DNA of 25,927 nt from an uncultured Clostridia bacterium. GTDB taxonomy: Bacteria > Bacillota > Clostridia > Christensenellales > UBA1242. Positions 18,225 to 25,927 of this stretch are shown piece after piece. The stretch covers positions 1-25,927 of the forward strand of contig CAMUJQ010000006.1 in NCBI GenBank assembly GCA_947089305.1, written 5' to 3'. Made by a program: the position numbers and the translations under genes. Position 1 is the stretch's first letter; every line of letters starts with the position of its first letter. Below the pieces are notes generated by a model. That model was not told where the DNA came from. It worked only from the letters and a program-made list of their open reading frames with translations, and did not search any database.

Positions 18225-19200
18225 AATTTTTGCGTTTTGGTTGTTTAGCTGTTGGATTTTTACTTGCTAGCTCTTCTACTTTTTCTAGCTTATATGTGCT
18301 TGTGCCAATTAATTTTTCAATTTCAGCAAGTTTTTGTTCAGCGGTTTGCGCAGTTTGTAAAATTTGTGAAATTTGTTGTAACTTTTCGTTTTCTTTTAAA
18401 ACTAGAGATACTTTATTTCCACGTTTGTCAAAAATTTCTATTTCATCGTTATATTTTGTGGCTTGAATATAACCAGATTTATGTTTATATGTAATTTTTT
18501 TATATTCACAAGGAATAACATTTTCACCTTTTCTATTAAATACGCCATACAATGTGTCACCTTCTGGCATGTGACTTCCAAAAACTATTAAATCTTTGTC
18601 AATATAAAAATCATAACAACTATATTGCAAAGGCAATAATTCATTTCCATTTTTATCTATTAATCCACTTTCGCGTAACCAATCATTAAATACAACAGCA
18701 GAACCCTTTCTAAAATCCAACGCACTACGATATTTACAAGGAACAACCTCTTCTCCATCCGAATTAATAAATCCATAAAGCACACTTTTGCTACCTGCAT
18801 TATAGTTAGCAACTTTTATTCTATCTTCATGTTTTTCATAAACATGGCAATAACGAAAATCTGTAATAAATTTCTTTTTATCTACATCGTATATTGCTCC
18901 ATATAAACCCAAATTAAAATCATTAAAATTTCCACGATTACTATCGTCCTTAAAAGCAAGAAAACAATTACCGCAACTTTCATCACATTCTGTTATTTCA
19001 TAATATTCACATTTTAATAATTCTTCACAAGTTTTAAAGTCTACTAAACCAACTCTTTCTAGCGTACTAATTAAAGCTAAATCGTGTTCTTTTTCATTTT
19101 TATCAATATAGTGCAAGGTATATTCGCCATATTTTTTTCTCAACGAATCTTTAAATTCAGCCACTACTAATTCATGCATAATTTTATCATCTGCTGCCAT
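18223..19200 (-). CDS. WG-repeat protein (copy 2)
   Basis: 325 residues, paralogue of the 308-aa neighbour. Repeats: YGFINSDGEEVVPCKYRSAL, SGLIDKNGNELLPLQYSCYD, YGVFNRKGENVIPCEYKKIT and a degenerate EIFDKRGNKVSL, again followed by a helical tail (NEKLQQISQILQTAQTAEQKLAEIEKLI). The matched order of repeats and tail in both genes indicates duplication of a whole ancestral gene. An N-terminal part (1-90) contains four cysteines in CEELLKCEYYEITECDESCGNC that might bind a metal; copy 1 lacks them. GGGAG precedes the ATG. Cytosolic, function unknown. Confidence 0.8.
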   Translation of the reverse strand: MAADDKIMHELVVAEFKDSLRKKYGEYTLHYIDKNEKEHDLALISTLERVGLVDFKTCEELLKCEYYEITECDESCGNCFLAFKDDSNRGNFNDFNLGLYGAIYDVDKKKFITDFRYCHVYEKHEDRIKVANYNAGSKSVLYGFINSDGEEVVPCKYRSALDFRKGSAVVFNDWLRESGLIDKNGNELLPLQYSCYDFYIDKDLIVFGSHMPEGDTLYGVFNRKGENVIPCEYKKITYKHKSGYIQATKYNDEIEIFDKRGNKVSLVLKENEKLQQISQILQTAQTAEQKLAEIEKLIGTSTYKLEKVEELASKNPTAKQPKRKN

Positions 19201-19230
19201 AAATTTTCTCCCATTTAGTTTTGTAAATTT

Positions 19231-19260
19231 ATTGTATCAAAAACATTGACTAAAGTCAAT
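19231..19260 (-). promoter_or_regulatory. Promoter of WG-repeat gene copy 2 with a palindrome over the -35
   Basis: -35 TTGACT (19259-19254), 17-bp spacer, extended -10 TGA TACAAT (to 19231). The -35 lies inside a perfect dyad ATTGACT-TT-AGTCAAT (19260-19245), suitable as a repressor site; a hairpin role is also possible. Confidence 0.6.
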
Positions 19261-19262
19261 AT

Positions 19263-19294
19263 AAAAAAAACTAGATAGTTAAAATTCTAGTTTT
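19263..19294 (-). terminator. Terminator of the ftsY-SDR unit
   Basis: Stem AAAACTAGA/TCTAGTTTT (19294-19286 / 19275-19267) with a 10-nt loop and following T-run, seven bases after the SDR stop. Confidence 0.8.
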
Positions 19295-19300
19295 TCACAA

Positions 19301-20026
19301 TTAATAATTCTTGATATGTCTAATTTCTAAGCTAGGAATTGTTATTTCGTGTGGTAATTCTAGCAAATATTTTATAGCACTAGCAACATCTTTAGGATTA
19401 AGCCCTTGAGTTTCCATAACTTCATTTGGCAATGGGTCACCCGCGTTTTTAAATAAGTTTGTATTCATAAGTCCGGGGCAAACATCTGTTATTTTTACAT
19501 TGTGTTTAGCAAGATCTCGTTGAACTGCTTTGCGATAATTATATTCTCCGTGTTTGCTAGCGTTATATACTGGGCAAAATTCCTCAGTTTCTACCGCACT
19601 TTGTGAACTAATGTTTATAATATATCCACTGCCATTTTTTATTAAAATTGGTGAAAGAACTGTTGTTGTTGCAATAACACCAAAAGTGTTTGTGTCAATT
19701 ACATTTTTTATAACTTCTAATTTATTTAGTTTTGCAAAATGTTTATCTTCTAATTTTGATAAATCACCTTTATTCCAAACACCCGCGCAATTAATAAGCA
19801 CATTAATATTAGAAAAGTTTTTTTCTACATACTTTTTTAATTTTTCAACATCGCTTGCGCTTGCAACATCACAAACATAATATTTTTGATTTAAACTCTT
19901 TGCAACTTTTTCTAAAGCCTTTTCATTTTTATCTACTAATAAAAGATTATTTTCACTACTGCAAATTTCTTTGGCAATAGCTTTTCCTAATCCACTTGCC
20001 GCTCCTGTAATTAATATATTTTTCAT
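19301..20026 (-). CDS. Short-chain dehydrogenase/reductase (SDR), complete active site
   Basis: 241 residues from the ATG at 20026. The frame also has an ATG four codons upstream, but AGGAG abuts that one with no spacing, and the later start gives the usual SDR N-terminus KNILITGAASGLGKAI. Motifs: cofactor loop TGAASGLG (about 7-14), VCDVAS, NCAGVW (variant of NNAG), catalytic Ser in INISSQSA and YNASK (Tyr-x-x-x-Lys). The aspartate at the end of strand 2 (LLLVDKNEK) favours NAD(H). The substrate is unknown. It follows ftsY by 24 bases and shares its terminator. Confidence 0.88.
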   Translation of the reverse strand: MKNILITGAASGLGKAIAKEICSSENNLLLVDKNEKALEKVAKSLNQKYYVCDVASASDVEKLKKYVEKNFSNINVLINCAGVWNKGDLSKLEDKHFAKLNKLEVIKNVIDTNTFGVIATTTVLSPILIKNGSGYIINISSQSAVETEEFCPVYNASKHGEYNYRKAVQRDLAKHNVKITDVCPGLMNTNLFKNAGDPLPNEVMETQGLNPKDVASAIKYLLELPHEITIPSLEIRHIKNY

Positions 20027-20050
20027 AAAACCTTTCATCTCCTTTTATTC

Positions 20051-20944
20051 CTACACGAAATTTTCTGCGAACGACTTCGCAGCAAACACTTCGAGGTCGT
20101 CTAAGCCTTCGCCAACGCCAACAAACACAACGGGAACATTATATTTTTCCATAATATTAATTACAACACCGCCTTTTGCCGTGCCATCAAGTTTGGTTAA
20201 AATTATGCCATCAATTCCAACTGCGTTATTAAAATATTCAACTTGGCTAAGTGCATTTTGACCCGTTGTTGCGTCAATTACAAGCAAATTTTTGTGAGTG
20301 GCTTCGCTATATTCGCGGTCAACTATGCGGTTTATTTTTTTAAGCTCTTCCATTAAATTTACATTATTGTGAAGTCTGCCCGCCGTATCAATTATTAAGC
20401 AATCGGCGTTTTTAGATTTTGCACTTTTTATTGCGTCAAACACAACAGCAGCTGGGTCAGCGCCCTCGTTATGTTTTACAATTTTAACTTTTGCACGTTC
20501 ACTCCATTCAGTTAATTGTGCACTGGCAGCCGCACGGAAAGTGTCTCCTGCACATAAAACAACGTCTTTCCCATTGTCTTTAAAGTAATGTGCCATTTTA
20601 CCAATATTTGTGGTTTTTCCAACTCCATTAACACCAACAACTGTTAACACGAGTGGATAATCAAGTTCGCAAGTTGCTTCACTTAAAATGTTTGCAATGC
20701 TACAACGTAAACTTGCTTTAACATCTTCACAAGTTTTTAGTTTTTGTTTTTTTGCAGTTGTTTTTAAATCTTCAATAATTTTTTCAGTTGCTTCGTAGCC
20801 AACATCACCAGAAAGCAAAAGTGTTTCAAGGTCTTCATAAAATTCGTCAGTAAGTTCACCTGGTTTAAAAATTGCTTCAAGACCTTTTGAAATAGCATCT
20901 TTTGTTTTTTTTAAGCCACTAAATATTTTAGAGAAAAATCCCAT
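20051..20944 (-). CDS. ftsY: Signal recognition particle receptor FtsY
   Basis: 297 residues. Short amphipathic N-terminus (MGFFSKIFSGLKKT) without the long acidic A domain of proteobacterial FtsY, as usual in Firmicutes; N domain to about 95; G domain with G1 GVNGVGKT (104-111), DTFRAAA (134-140), DTAGR (186-190) and TKLDG (250-254), ending in VGVGEGLDDLEVF. It receives SRP-ribosome complexes at the membrane, partner of Ffh. AAAGGA precedes the ATG. It normally follows smc directly; here an SDR gene is between them. Confidence 0.97.
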   Translation of the reverse strand: MGFFSKIFSGLKKTKDAISKGLEAIFKPGELTDEFYEDLETLLLSGDVGYEATEKIIEDLKTTAKKQKLKTCEDVKASLRCSIANILSEATCELDYPLVLTVVGVNGVGKTTNIGKMAHYFKDNGKDVVLCAGDTFRAAASAQLTEWSERAKVKIVKHNEGADPAAVVFDAIKSAKSKNADCLIIDTAGRLHNNVNLMEELKKINRIVDREYSEATHKNLLVIDATTGQNALSQVEYFNNAVGIDGIILTKLDGTAKGGVVINIMEKYNVPVVFVGVGEGLDDLEVFAAKSFAENFV

Positions 20945-20970
20945 ATTTTTTTCCTTTTAAAACTATTTTA

Positions 20971-21711
20971 TTACTTTAAAACATCTCCGCCAGTGACTTT
21001 CAAATTTTCGCCATTAATATAATCAGCCTTATCTGAAAGCAAAAATAAAACTGCATTTGATATATCAGTAACCCGCCCAAGTCTGTGACGCGGATTGCGC
21101 TCTTCCATTGCCTCAATTTCTTCTTTTTTCCACCCAGCAAGAGAAAGTGGTGTTGGTGTAAATGCTGGGCTAACTGCGTTAACCCTTATGCTATAATCTG
21201 CAAGTTCAAGTGCAAGGCATTCAGTTAAAGTAACAATTGCGGAGGCTGAGCAACAATAGGCTGAGCATTCAGTATCTGGTCTAATGGCAAGTCTAGACGC
21301 AATATTTACAATACTTGCGTTATCTTGATTTTTTAAAAGTGGAATTGCATGCTTACAGCATAGCATTTTACCAATATAGTTTGTGTTAACAACTTTCATA
21401 TAATTTTCAAGTTTGCAATTTTCCACAAACTCATCTACATTTGTGCCAGCATTATTTACAAGACCGTTAAGTTTTCCGTATTGTTTTTTTACATAACTAA
21501 ACATTTCTTTCACTTGCTTTTCGTTTGAAATGTCAGCTTTAAATATAGAAAACTTATAGCCTTTTTGCTCGAACTCTTTTTTAACTTGTTCAGCTTGTTT
21601 ATCATTACTTCCATAGTTCAAAATAACATCATTGCCTTCTTTAAGCAAATCTTCAGCAATCTGCTTTCCTATTCCACTTGTTGAACCCGTAACTAAAACT
21701 ACTTTTTTCAT
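20971..21711 (-). CDS. SDR-family protein lacking the catalytic lysine
   Basis: 246 residues, FabG-like in overall sequence: cofactor loop TGSTSGIG (8-15), ADIS, NNAGTN, the Ser of VNIASRLAIR and the Tyr 13 residues later in CSAYCCSASAIV. The expected YxxxK is Y-C-C-S-A: the codon is GCC (Ala) where Lys is required in the standard SDR mechanism. The substrate loop VSPAFTPTPLSLAGWK and the C-terminal ADYINGENLKVTGGD are typical and the frame is intact, so the gene is conserved as protein, perhaps as a non-catalytic or altered member. AAAGGA is in front of the ATG and overlaps the smc stop, so it is co-expressed with smc. Confidence 0.87.
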   Translation of the reverse strand: MKKVVLVTGSTSGIGKQIAEDLLKEGNDVILNYGSNDKQAEQVKKEFEQKGYKFSIFKADISNEKQVKEMFSYVKKQYGKLNGLVNNAGTNVDEFVENCKLENYMKVVNTNYIGKMLCCKHAIPLLKNQDNASIVNIASRLAIRPDTECSAYCCSASAIVTLTECLALELADYSIRVNAVSPAFTPTPLSLAGWKKEEIEAMEERNPRHRLGRVTDISNAVLFLLSDKADYINGENLKVTGGDVLK

Positions 21712-21723
21712 ACTATTCCTTTT

Positions 21724-24700
21724 TTACTCAATATCAGTTAGTTTAACACTTACTAGTTTACTTACACCCTTCTCTTCCATTGTAACGCCGTATAAACTAT
21801 CTGCAAGTTCCATTGTTGGTTTGCGGTGAGTTATTACAATAAATTGTGTAACTTCGCTAAAACGTTTTAAATAAGTTGCAAAACGCGTTACGTTTGCTTC
21901 GTCGAGTGCCGCTTCAATTTCGTCAAGCAAACAGAATGGCATTGGTCGAAGTTTTAAAATTGCAAACAAAATTGCAATAGCCGTTAACGCTTTTTCACCA
22001 CCACTAAGTAGCGTTATGCTTTGAAGTTTTTTGCCTGGTGGTTCGGCAACAATTTCAATACCATTTTGAAGAGGATCATCTTCATTTTTAATTTCAATAA
22101 GTTTTGCGTTTCCACCACCAAAAAGTTCTTTAAATATCTTAGAGAAATTCTCTTTAATAACAGCAAACTCAGTGTCAAACTTTGTTATCATTTCAGCTGA
22201 AAGTTCTTTAATAGCTTTTGTTAAATCTGCTTTTGCTTTTAATAAATCTTCTTCTTGTGTACGATATTCATTTAAACGCTCTTCCATTTCTTTAATATCT
22301 TCAATCGCATTTACATTAACACTACCAAGTCTAGAAATATCGCGCTTAATTTTAATAATATCTTTTTCGCCTGCCTCAAAATCATAATTTTCTTCTTTAT
22401 ACTTTAAGGCATCATTGTAAGTTAACTCATATTCATTTGTAACTCTATCTTGCAAAAATTCCATATCAGTATCAACTTTAGTAAGACTTAATTCTTCATT
22501 AAACTTTTTCTCTTTAACGCGTTCTATTTCATTTGCTATGGATTCGCGCTCATGTTCAAGATTAGATAGTTCAGTTTGCTTCGTAAGTTTATAATTATCA
22601 AAACTTGCAAGTTTAGTTTTAATTTTATCTAATCTATCCTTATTTTGCTTTAAAATTTCAGTATCTGTTCCAGCAAATTTAATTTGACTTGAAGCATAAA
22701 TACCTTTTTCAACTTTTTTAGAATTGTCAATAGCTATATTGTATTTTTGTGTTAAATTTTCAATTTCTCCACTTAAACGTTCGCTATCTGCGTTAAGTGC
22801 AGCAACTTCACTTTCAGTTGCACCAATTTTTACTTTAATTAAAGTAATATTTTCATTATAAGAATCTCTTTGCTTTTTAAGGTTTTCAAATTGTTTTTGT
22901 CGTTTTTCAATACTAGAGTTTGCTTCACTCTTTGCATCACTTGCAGCAGATTTATTACTTTCTAAGAACTTAACTTTGCCCTCAATACTTTTAATTTCAA
23001 TGGCTTTTTGTTCGCATTCAAATTTATTTTCACTTAAATATTGCTCAGTTTCTTTTATGCGAGTTTCAATAAGTTTTTCATTATCTTCAGCTTTTGAAAA
23101 ATCCATTTTAGCATCATTAAATTTATTTAAAAATTCAGTTTGTTGTTTTTTAAGTTCATTAATTAAATCGTTTTGTTTAATTAAGAATTTTTCATTTTTG
23201 TCTACTAATGCATAAACTTGTTTGATTTCATCAGCAAGAGCTTGAATTTCACGAGCACGACTAATAATGCTAGTTCCCTCATTCTTCCTACTTCCACCAC
23301 TAATAGAACCCGTATTATTTAAAATTTCTCCACTAAGAGTAACAATCTTAAAAGCATATCCAGTTTGTTTTGCAAGTCTTATAGCTTCATCAATATTTTC
23401 ACATACAACCGTTGCTCCAAGTAAACACTCAAATACAGGTTTAAACTTTGGTTCATAAGTTATTAAATCGCTAGCAACTCCAAGAGAATTTTGTTTAACA
23501 ATTAAATTATATTTAGGGTCAATGCTTCTAGGTTTAACACTTGTTAAAGGAAGCATAGTTGCTCTGCCATAATTATTTTGTTTTAAATATGCAATAATTT
23601 CTTTTGCTTTATCTTCATTATCAACAATAACATTAGATAATGCTGCGGCAAGTGCCATTTCCATTGCAACTTCATATTTTTGCTCAGTTTTAAATTTTTC
23701 AGCAACTGTACCTAAAAATAAACCTTTTAACCTAGGATTAATTTTACTTTCTTGCAAAAGTTTTTTAACTGAAAAAGCATAACCTTCACTATCTTGCTCA
23801 AGGTTAACAAGCATTTTATGTTTATTTTGAATTGTTGATAATTTAGATTTGTTGTTATAAGTTTCAGCTTCTGTTTGTTTATAAACTAATTCAGCTTTAT
23901 TTAATTCGTTAGTAATTGCACTATATCTATTTTCCAAATAACTTAAATTAGTTTTTAATTTAGAAACTTTATCATTTAATTCATCTTTTTCAATTTTAAG
24001 TGACTCTAACTTATCACTTAATTCACCTCTTCTAACTTCTCCATCTTTAATATCAGCCTCAAGCCCTGCCTTAAGTGCATTTAACCTTGCAACTTCAATA
24101 TTAATTTCACTTAAAGAGTTTAAACTTTCAAGCATTTTCTTTTGACTGTTTTCAACCTCGTCTTCACCCGTTGCTAACTCGTCAACAATTTTTAAATATG
24201 TTTCTTGAACAATTTTTTGTTGACTTTCTAAACTTTCTAATTCTTTTTGTTTTTCAATAATAACTGCTTGATTATTTTCTAAACTAGCTGTAGCCGTTTT
24301 AATTTCATCATTTAAATTTTCTGCTTCTTCATCAAACTTATCTTTTTGTTGTTTTAAAAAGTTAAGACGTTCTTCAAATAAACGGCTTTCTCCCTGACTT
24401 TTTTCTATTGCAATAGTAAGGTTTAAAACTTCTTCATTATGTTTTTTTAAATTAAGGTCAATTTCATTAATTTCTTGCATGCAAAGCGCATAGTTTCTTC
24501 CAATATCATCACTTTGCTTTTGCTTTAATTCTAATTCTTCAACAATTTCATTAATTCGATTGTTAATTTTACTTTTAATATCACTTGCTTTTTCAAATTG
24601 ATATAAATAACTATTTACTTCAAGATTTTTAAGTTTTTCTTTCAAGTCCAAATAAACTTTAGCATTTTCAGCTTGTTTTTTAAGTGGATTAAATTGACGC

Positions 24701-25296
24701 TCAATTTCAGTTTTAATATCATGGATACGAGTTAAATTATCTTCCGTTCTCTCTAGTTTACGTTCACTTTCTTGTTTTATGCTTTTATGTTTTGCAATAC
24801 CAATTGCTTCTTCAAAAATTGCACGGCGGTCTTCTGGTTTAGATGAAAGAATTTTTTCAACTTGCCCTTGACCAATAATTGAATAACCTTCTTTTCCAAT
24901 ATGTGCATCATGAAGTAAATTTACTATATCTTTAAGTCTACATTCCTCACGGTTGATTGCATATTCACTATCTCCACTTCTAAATAACTTACGAGAAATA
25001 ACAACTTCATTATAATCAATTGGAAACAATCTTGTTGTGTTATCAAAAAAGATAGAAACTTCACAATAACTTAAACTTTTACGTTTTTCTGTTCCATTAA
25101 AAATAACATCTTGCATGTGAGAACCACGTAAAAGCTTACTAGATTGCTCACCTTGCACCCAACGAATTGCATCTGCAACATTACTTTTACCGCAACCATT
25201 AGGACCAACAATTGCTGTTATTCCTCCTTCAAAAGAAATAACTTGTCTATCTGCAAAACTTTTAAATCCATATAACTCAATTTTTTTTAATATCAA
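21724..25296 (-). CDS. smc: Chromosome segregation/condensation ATPase SMC
   Basis: 1190 residues. Walker A GPNGCGKS (31-38), a long coiled coil (about 165-510), hinge domain (about 520-680, including LFLGTVAEKFKTEQ and GSISGGSRKNEGTS), returning coiled coil, signature LSGGE (1097-1101) and Walker B FCLLDE (1121-1126) followed by the D-loop ALDEAN. It forms the ring-shaped condensin complex with ScpA and ScpB. The start is TTG (TTG-ATA-TTA), which gives the normal IELYGFKSFA N-terminus; AAAGG is 11 bases upstream, rather far. Length matches the family (~1190). It lies directly after rnc as in B. subtilis. Confidence 0.97.
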   Translation of the reverse strand: MILKKIELYGFKSFADRQVISFEGGITAIVGPNGCGKSNVADAIRWVQGEQSSKLLRGSHMQDVIFNGTEKRKSLSYCEVSIFFDNTTRLFPIDYNEVVISRKLFRSGDSEYAINREECRLKDIVNLLHDAHIGKEGYSIIGQGQVEKILSSKPEDRRAIFEEAIGIAKHKSIKQESERKLERTEDNLTRIHDIKTEIERQFNPLKKQAENAKVYLDLKEKLKNLEVNSYLYQFEKASDIKSKINNRINEIVEELELKQKQSDDIGRNYALCMQEINEIDLNLKKHNEEVLNLTIAIEKSQGESRLFEERLNFLKQQKDKFDEEAENLNDEIKTATASLENNQAVIIEKQKELESLESQQKIVQETYLKIVDELATGEDEVENSQKKMLESLNSLSEINIEVARLNALKAGLEADIKDGEVRRGELSDKLESLKIEKDELNDKVSKLKTNLSYLENRYSAITNELNKAELVYKQTEAETYNNKSKLSTIQNKHKMLVNLEQDSEGYAFSVKKLLQESKINPRLKGLFLGTVAEKFKTEQKYEVAMEMALAAALSNVIVDNEDKAKEIIAYLKQNNYGRATMLPLTSVKPRSIDPKYNLIVKQNSLGVASDLITYEPKFKPVFECLLGATVVCENIDEAIRLAKQTGYAFKIVTLSGEILNNTGSISGGSRKNEGTSIISRAREIQALADEIKQVYALVDKNEKFLIKQNDLINELKKQQTEFLNKFNDAKMDFSKAEDNEKLIETRIKETEQYLSENKFECEQKAIEIKSIEGKVKFLESNKSAASDAKSEANSSIEKRQKQFENLKKQRDSYNENITLIKVKIGATESEVAALNADSERLSGEIENLTQKYNIAIDNSKKVEKGIYASSQIKFAGTDTEILKQNKDRLDKIKTKLASFDNYKLTKQTELSNLEHERESIANEIERVKEKKFNEELSLTKVDTDMEFLQDRVTNEYELTYNDALKYKEENYDFEAGEKDIIKIKRDISRLGSVNVNAIEDIKEMEERLNEYRTQEEDLLKAKADLTKAIKELSAEMITKFDTEFAVIKENFSKIFKELFGGGNAKLIEIKNEDDPLQNGIEIVAEPPGKKLQSITLLSGGEKALTAIAILFAILKLRPMPFCLLDEIEAALDEANVTRFATYLKRFSEVTQFIVITHRKPTMELADSLYGVTMEEKGVSKLVSVKLTDIE

Positions 25297-25314
25297 AACA
25301 GTAGTTTCCTTTTA

Positions 25315-25927
25315 TTATTTATTATTTAGTTTTAACATAGCTTGCTTGGCTGCTTCTTGCTCTGCCTCTTTTTTACTAGTACCTTTACCTTCACCTAAAA
25401 ATTTTCCCGCACAAGTTATTTCAACTTTAAATTCATTGCCAATTGGTGTAGCGCTGTATATAATTTCTCCTGCGTGTTGTTTTTGAATATGTTCTTGTAA
25501 CTCTGACTTATAATCAACCATGTTCGTTAAAGAATGGTTTAAAACAAAATCTTTTACAAAAGATTTAATATCTTCTTCTCTATTACTATTTTTAAAAACG
25601 TTATAAACACATGCAACCACAGCTTCAACTGTATTCGCTTCAATTTTTTTACTTATAGGCCCAATAATTTTTAAATATTTTTTCAAGCCAAAATATCTAA
25701 ATATAACACTTAAACTATCGCTAGAAACCATTCTTGCTCTAACTTTAGTTAACTCACCCTCATCAACTTCTTTATATTTGTTCATAATTTCAAGAGTAGT
25801 AAAAAAATTTATTATACTGTCTCCTAAAAATTCAAGACGTTCATTACTTTTAAGACCATTTAAATTAGCATAACTAATATGTAAAAAAGCTGGTTCAAGT
25901 TCGTTAATTGTTAATTTATATTTTTTT
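25315..25927 (-). CDS. rnc: Ribonuclease III (5' end outside window)
   Basis: The frame extends past the window edge, so about 204 residues are visible. N-terminal nuclease domain with the signature NERLEFLGDSIINF, then a C-terminal double-stranded RNA-binding domain from DYKSELQEHIQKQ to GTSKKEAEQEAAKQAMLKL. RNase III cleaves rRNA precursors and other double-stranded RNA. Of the four metal-binding acidic positions, the Glu and Asp of the signature are present and the last Glu (EA) is present, but the position usually Asp (DxxEA) is Asn: EANTVEAVVACVY. The following GA is also changed to AC. The dsRBD ends 18 bases before smc, with a shared orientation typical of an rnc-smc operon. Confidence 0.94.
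   Translation of the reverse strand, partial: KKYKLTINELEPAFLHISYANLNGLKSNERLEFLGDSIINFFTTLEIMNKYKEVDEGELTKVRARMVSSDSLSVIFRYFGLKKYLKIIGPISKKIEANTVEAVVACVYNVFKNSNREEDIKSFVKDFVLNHSLTNMVDYKSELQEHIQKQHAGEIIYSATPIGNEFKVEITCAGKFLGEGKGTSKKEAEQEAAKQAMLKLNNK

Overview
The window is a low-GC chromosomal segment from a bacterium of the Bacillota (Firmicutes), probably an uncultured Clostridia-like lineage. The evidence is gene content and order (rnc, smc, ftsY, ylxM, ffh, rpsP, khpA, rimM, trmD, rbgA, yraN, rplS), AAAGGAG-type ribosome binding sites, near-consensus TTGACA/TATAAT promoters, hairpin-plus-T-run terminators, UUG starts for ffh and smc, and CCA encoded in the tRNA genes. I cannot name the species.

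Layout. Bases 1-7100 are an accessory, partly decayed region. It holds the tail of a leucine-rich-repeat protein, a candidate small RNA, a DedA-like membrane protein, a two-gene operon (CAT-like acyltransferase plus a small membrane protein), two divergent tRNA genes (Lys and His), tex, and three broken genes or gene tails (1605-1787, 3747-3893, 6298-7104). Bases 7150-25927 are almost all minus strand and follow the conserved Firmicutes translation/secretion/chromosome cluster, read from high to low coordinates: rnc, smc, SDR, ftsY, SDR, two WG-repeat genes, a secreted papain-like protease, ylxM, ffh, rpsP, khpA, an unknown 345-aa gene, rimM, trmD, isochorismatase-like hydrolase, GNAT, MTH1-like Nudix, rbgA, yraN, rplS. 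Accessory genes sit in four places of the conserved order (smc/ftsY, ftsY/ylxM, khpA/rimM, trmD/rbgA), and rplS lies downstream of rbgA-yraN with its own promoter and structured leader.

The most interesting structure is at 3011-3648. Each tRNA gene (Lys on minus, His on plus) is followed by its terminator and then by a roughly 100-bp element. The element contains (i) a reverse-complement copy of that tRNA's own T arm, split exactly in the T loop by two small hairpins, (ii) a short shared core (GGCTGACGCCTT ... GGCTATA), and (iii) a second sense copy of the tRNA 3' end plus terminator. The two elements share architecture and short core motifs, but each carries the sequence of its own host tRNA. 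This looks like a tRNA-tail element, mobile or regulatory, that I do not recognise as a named family. A T-arm-like hairpin between two other inverted repeats in the ffh-rpsP gap (13289-13379) may be a degenerate relative.

Other points: a 74-nt candidate sRNA with a consensus promoter, an SDR lacking the catalytic lysine, an RNase III with Asn at one catalytic acidic position, promoters whose -35 lies in the preceding gene's terminator hairpin, and a perfect inverted repeat at the ylxM transcription start.
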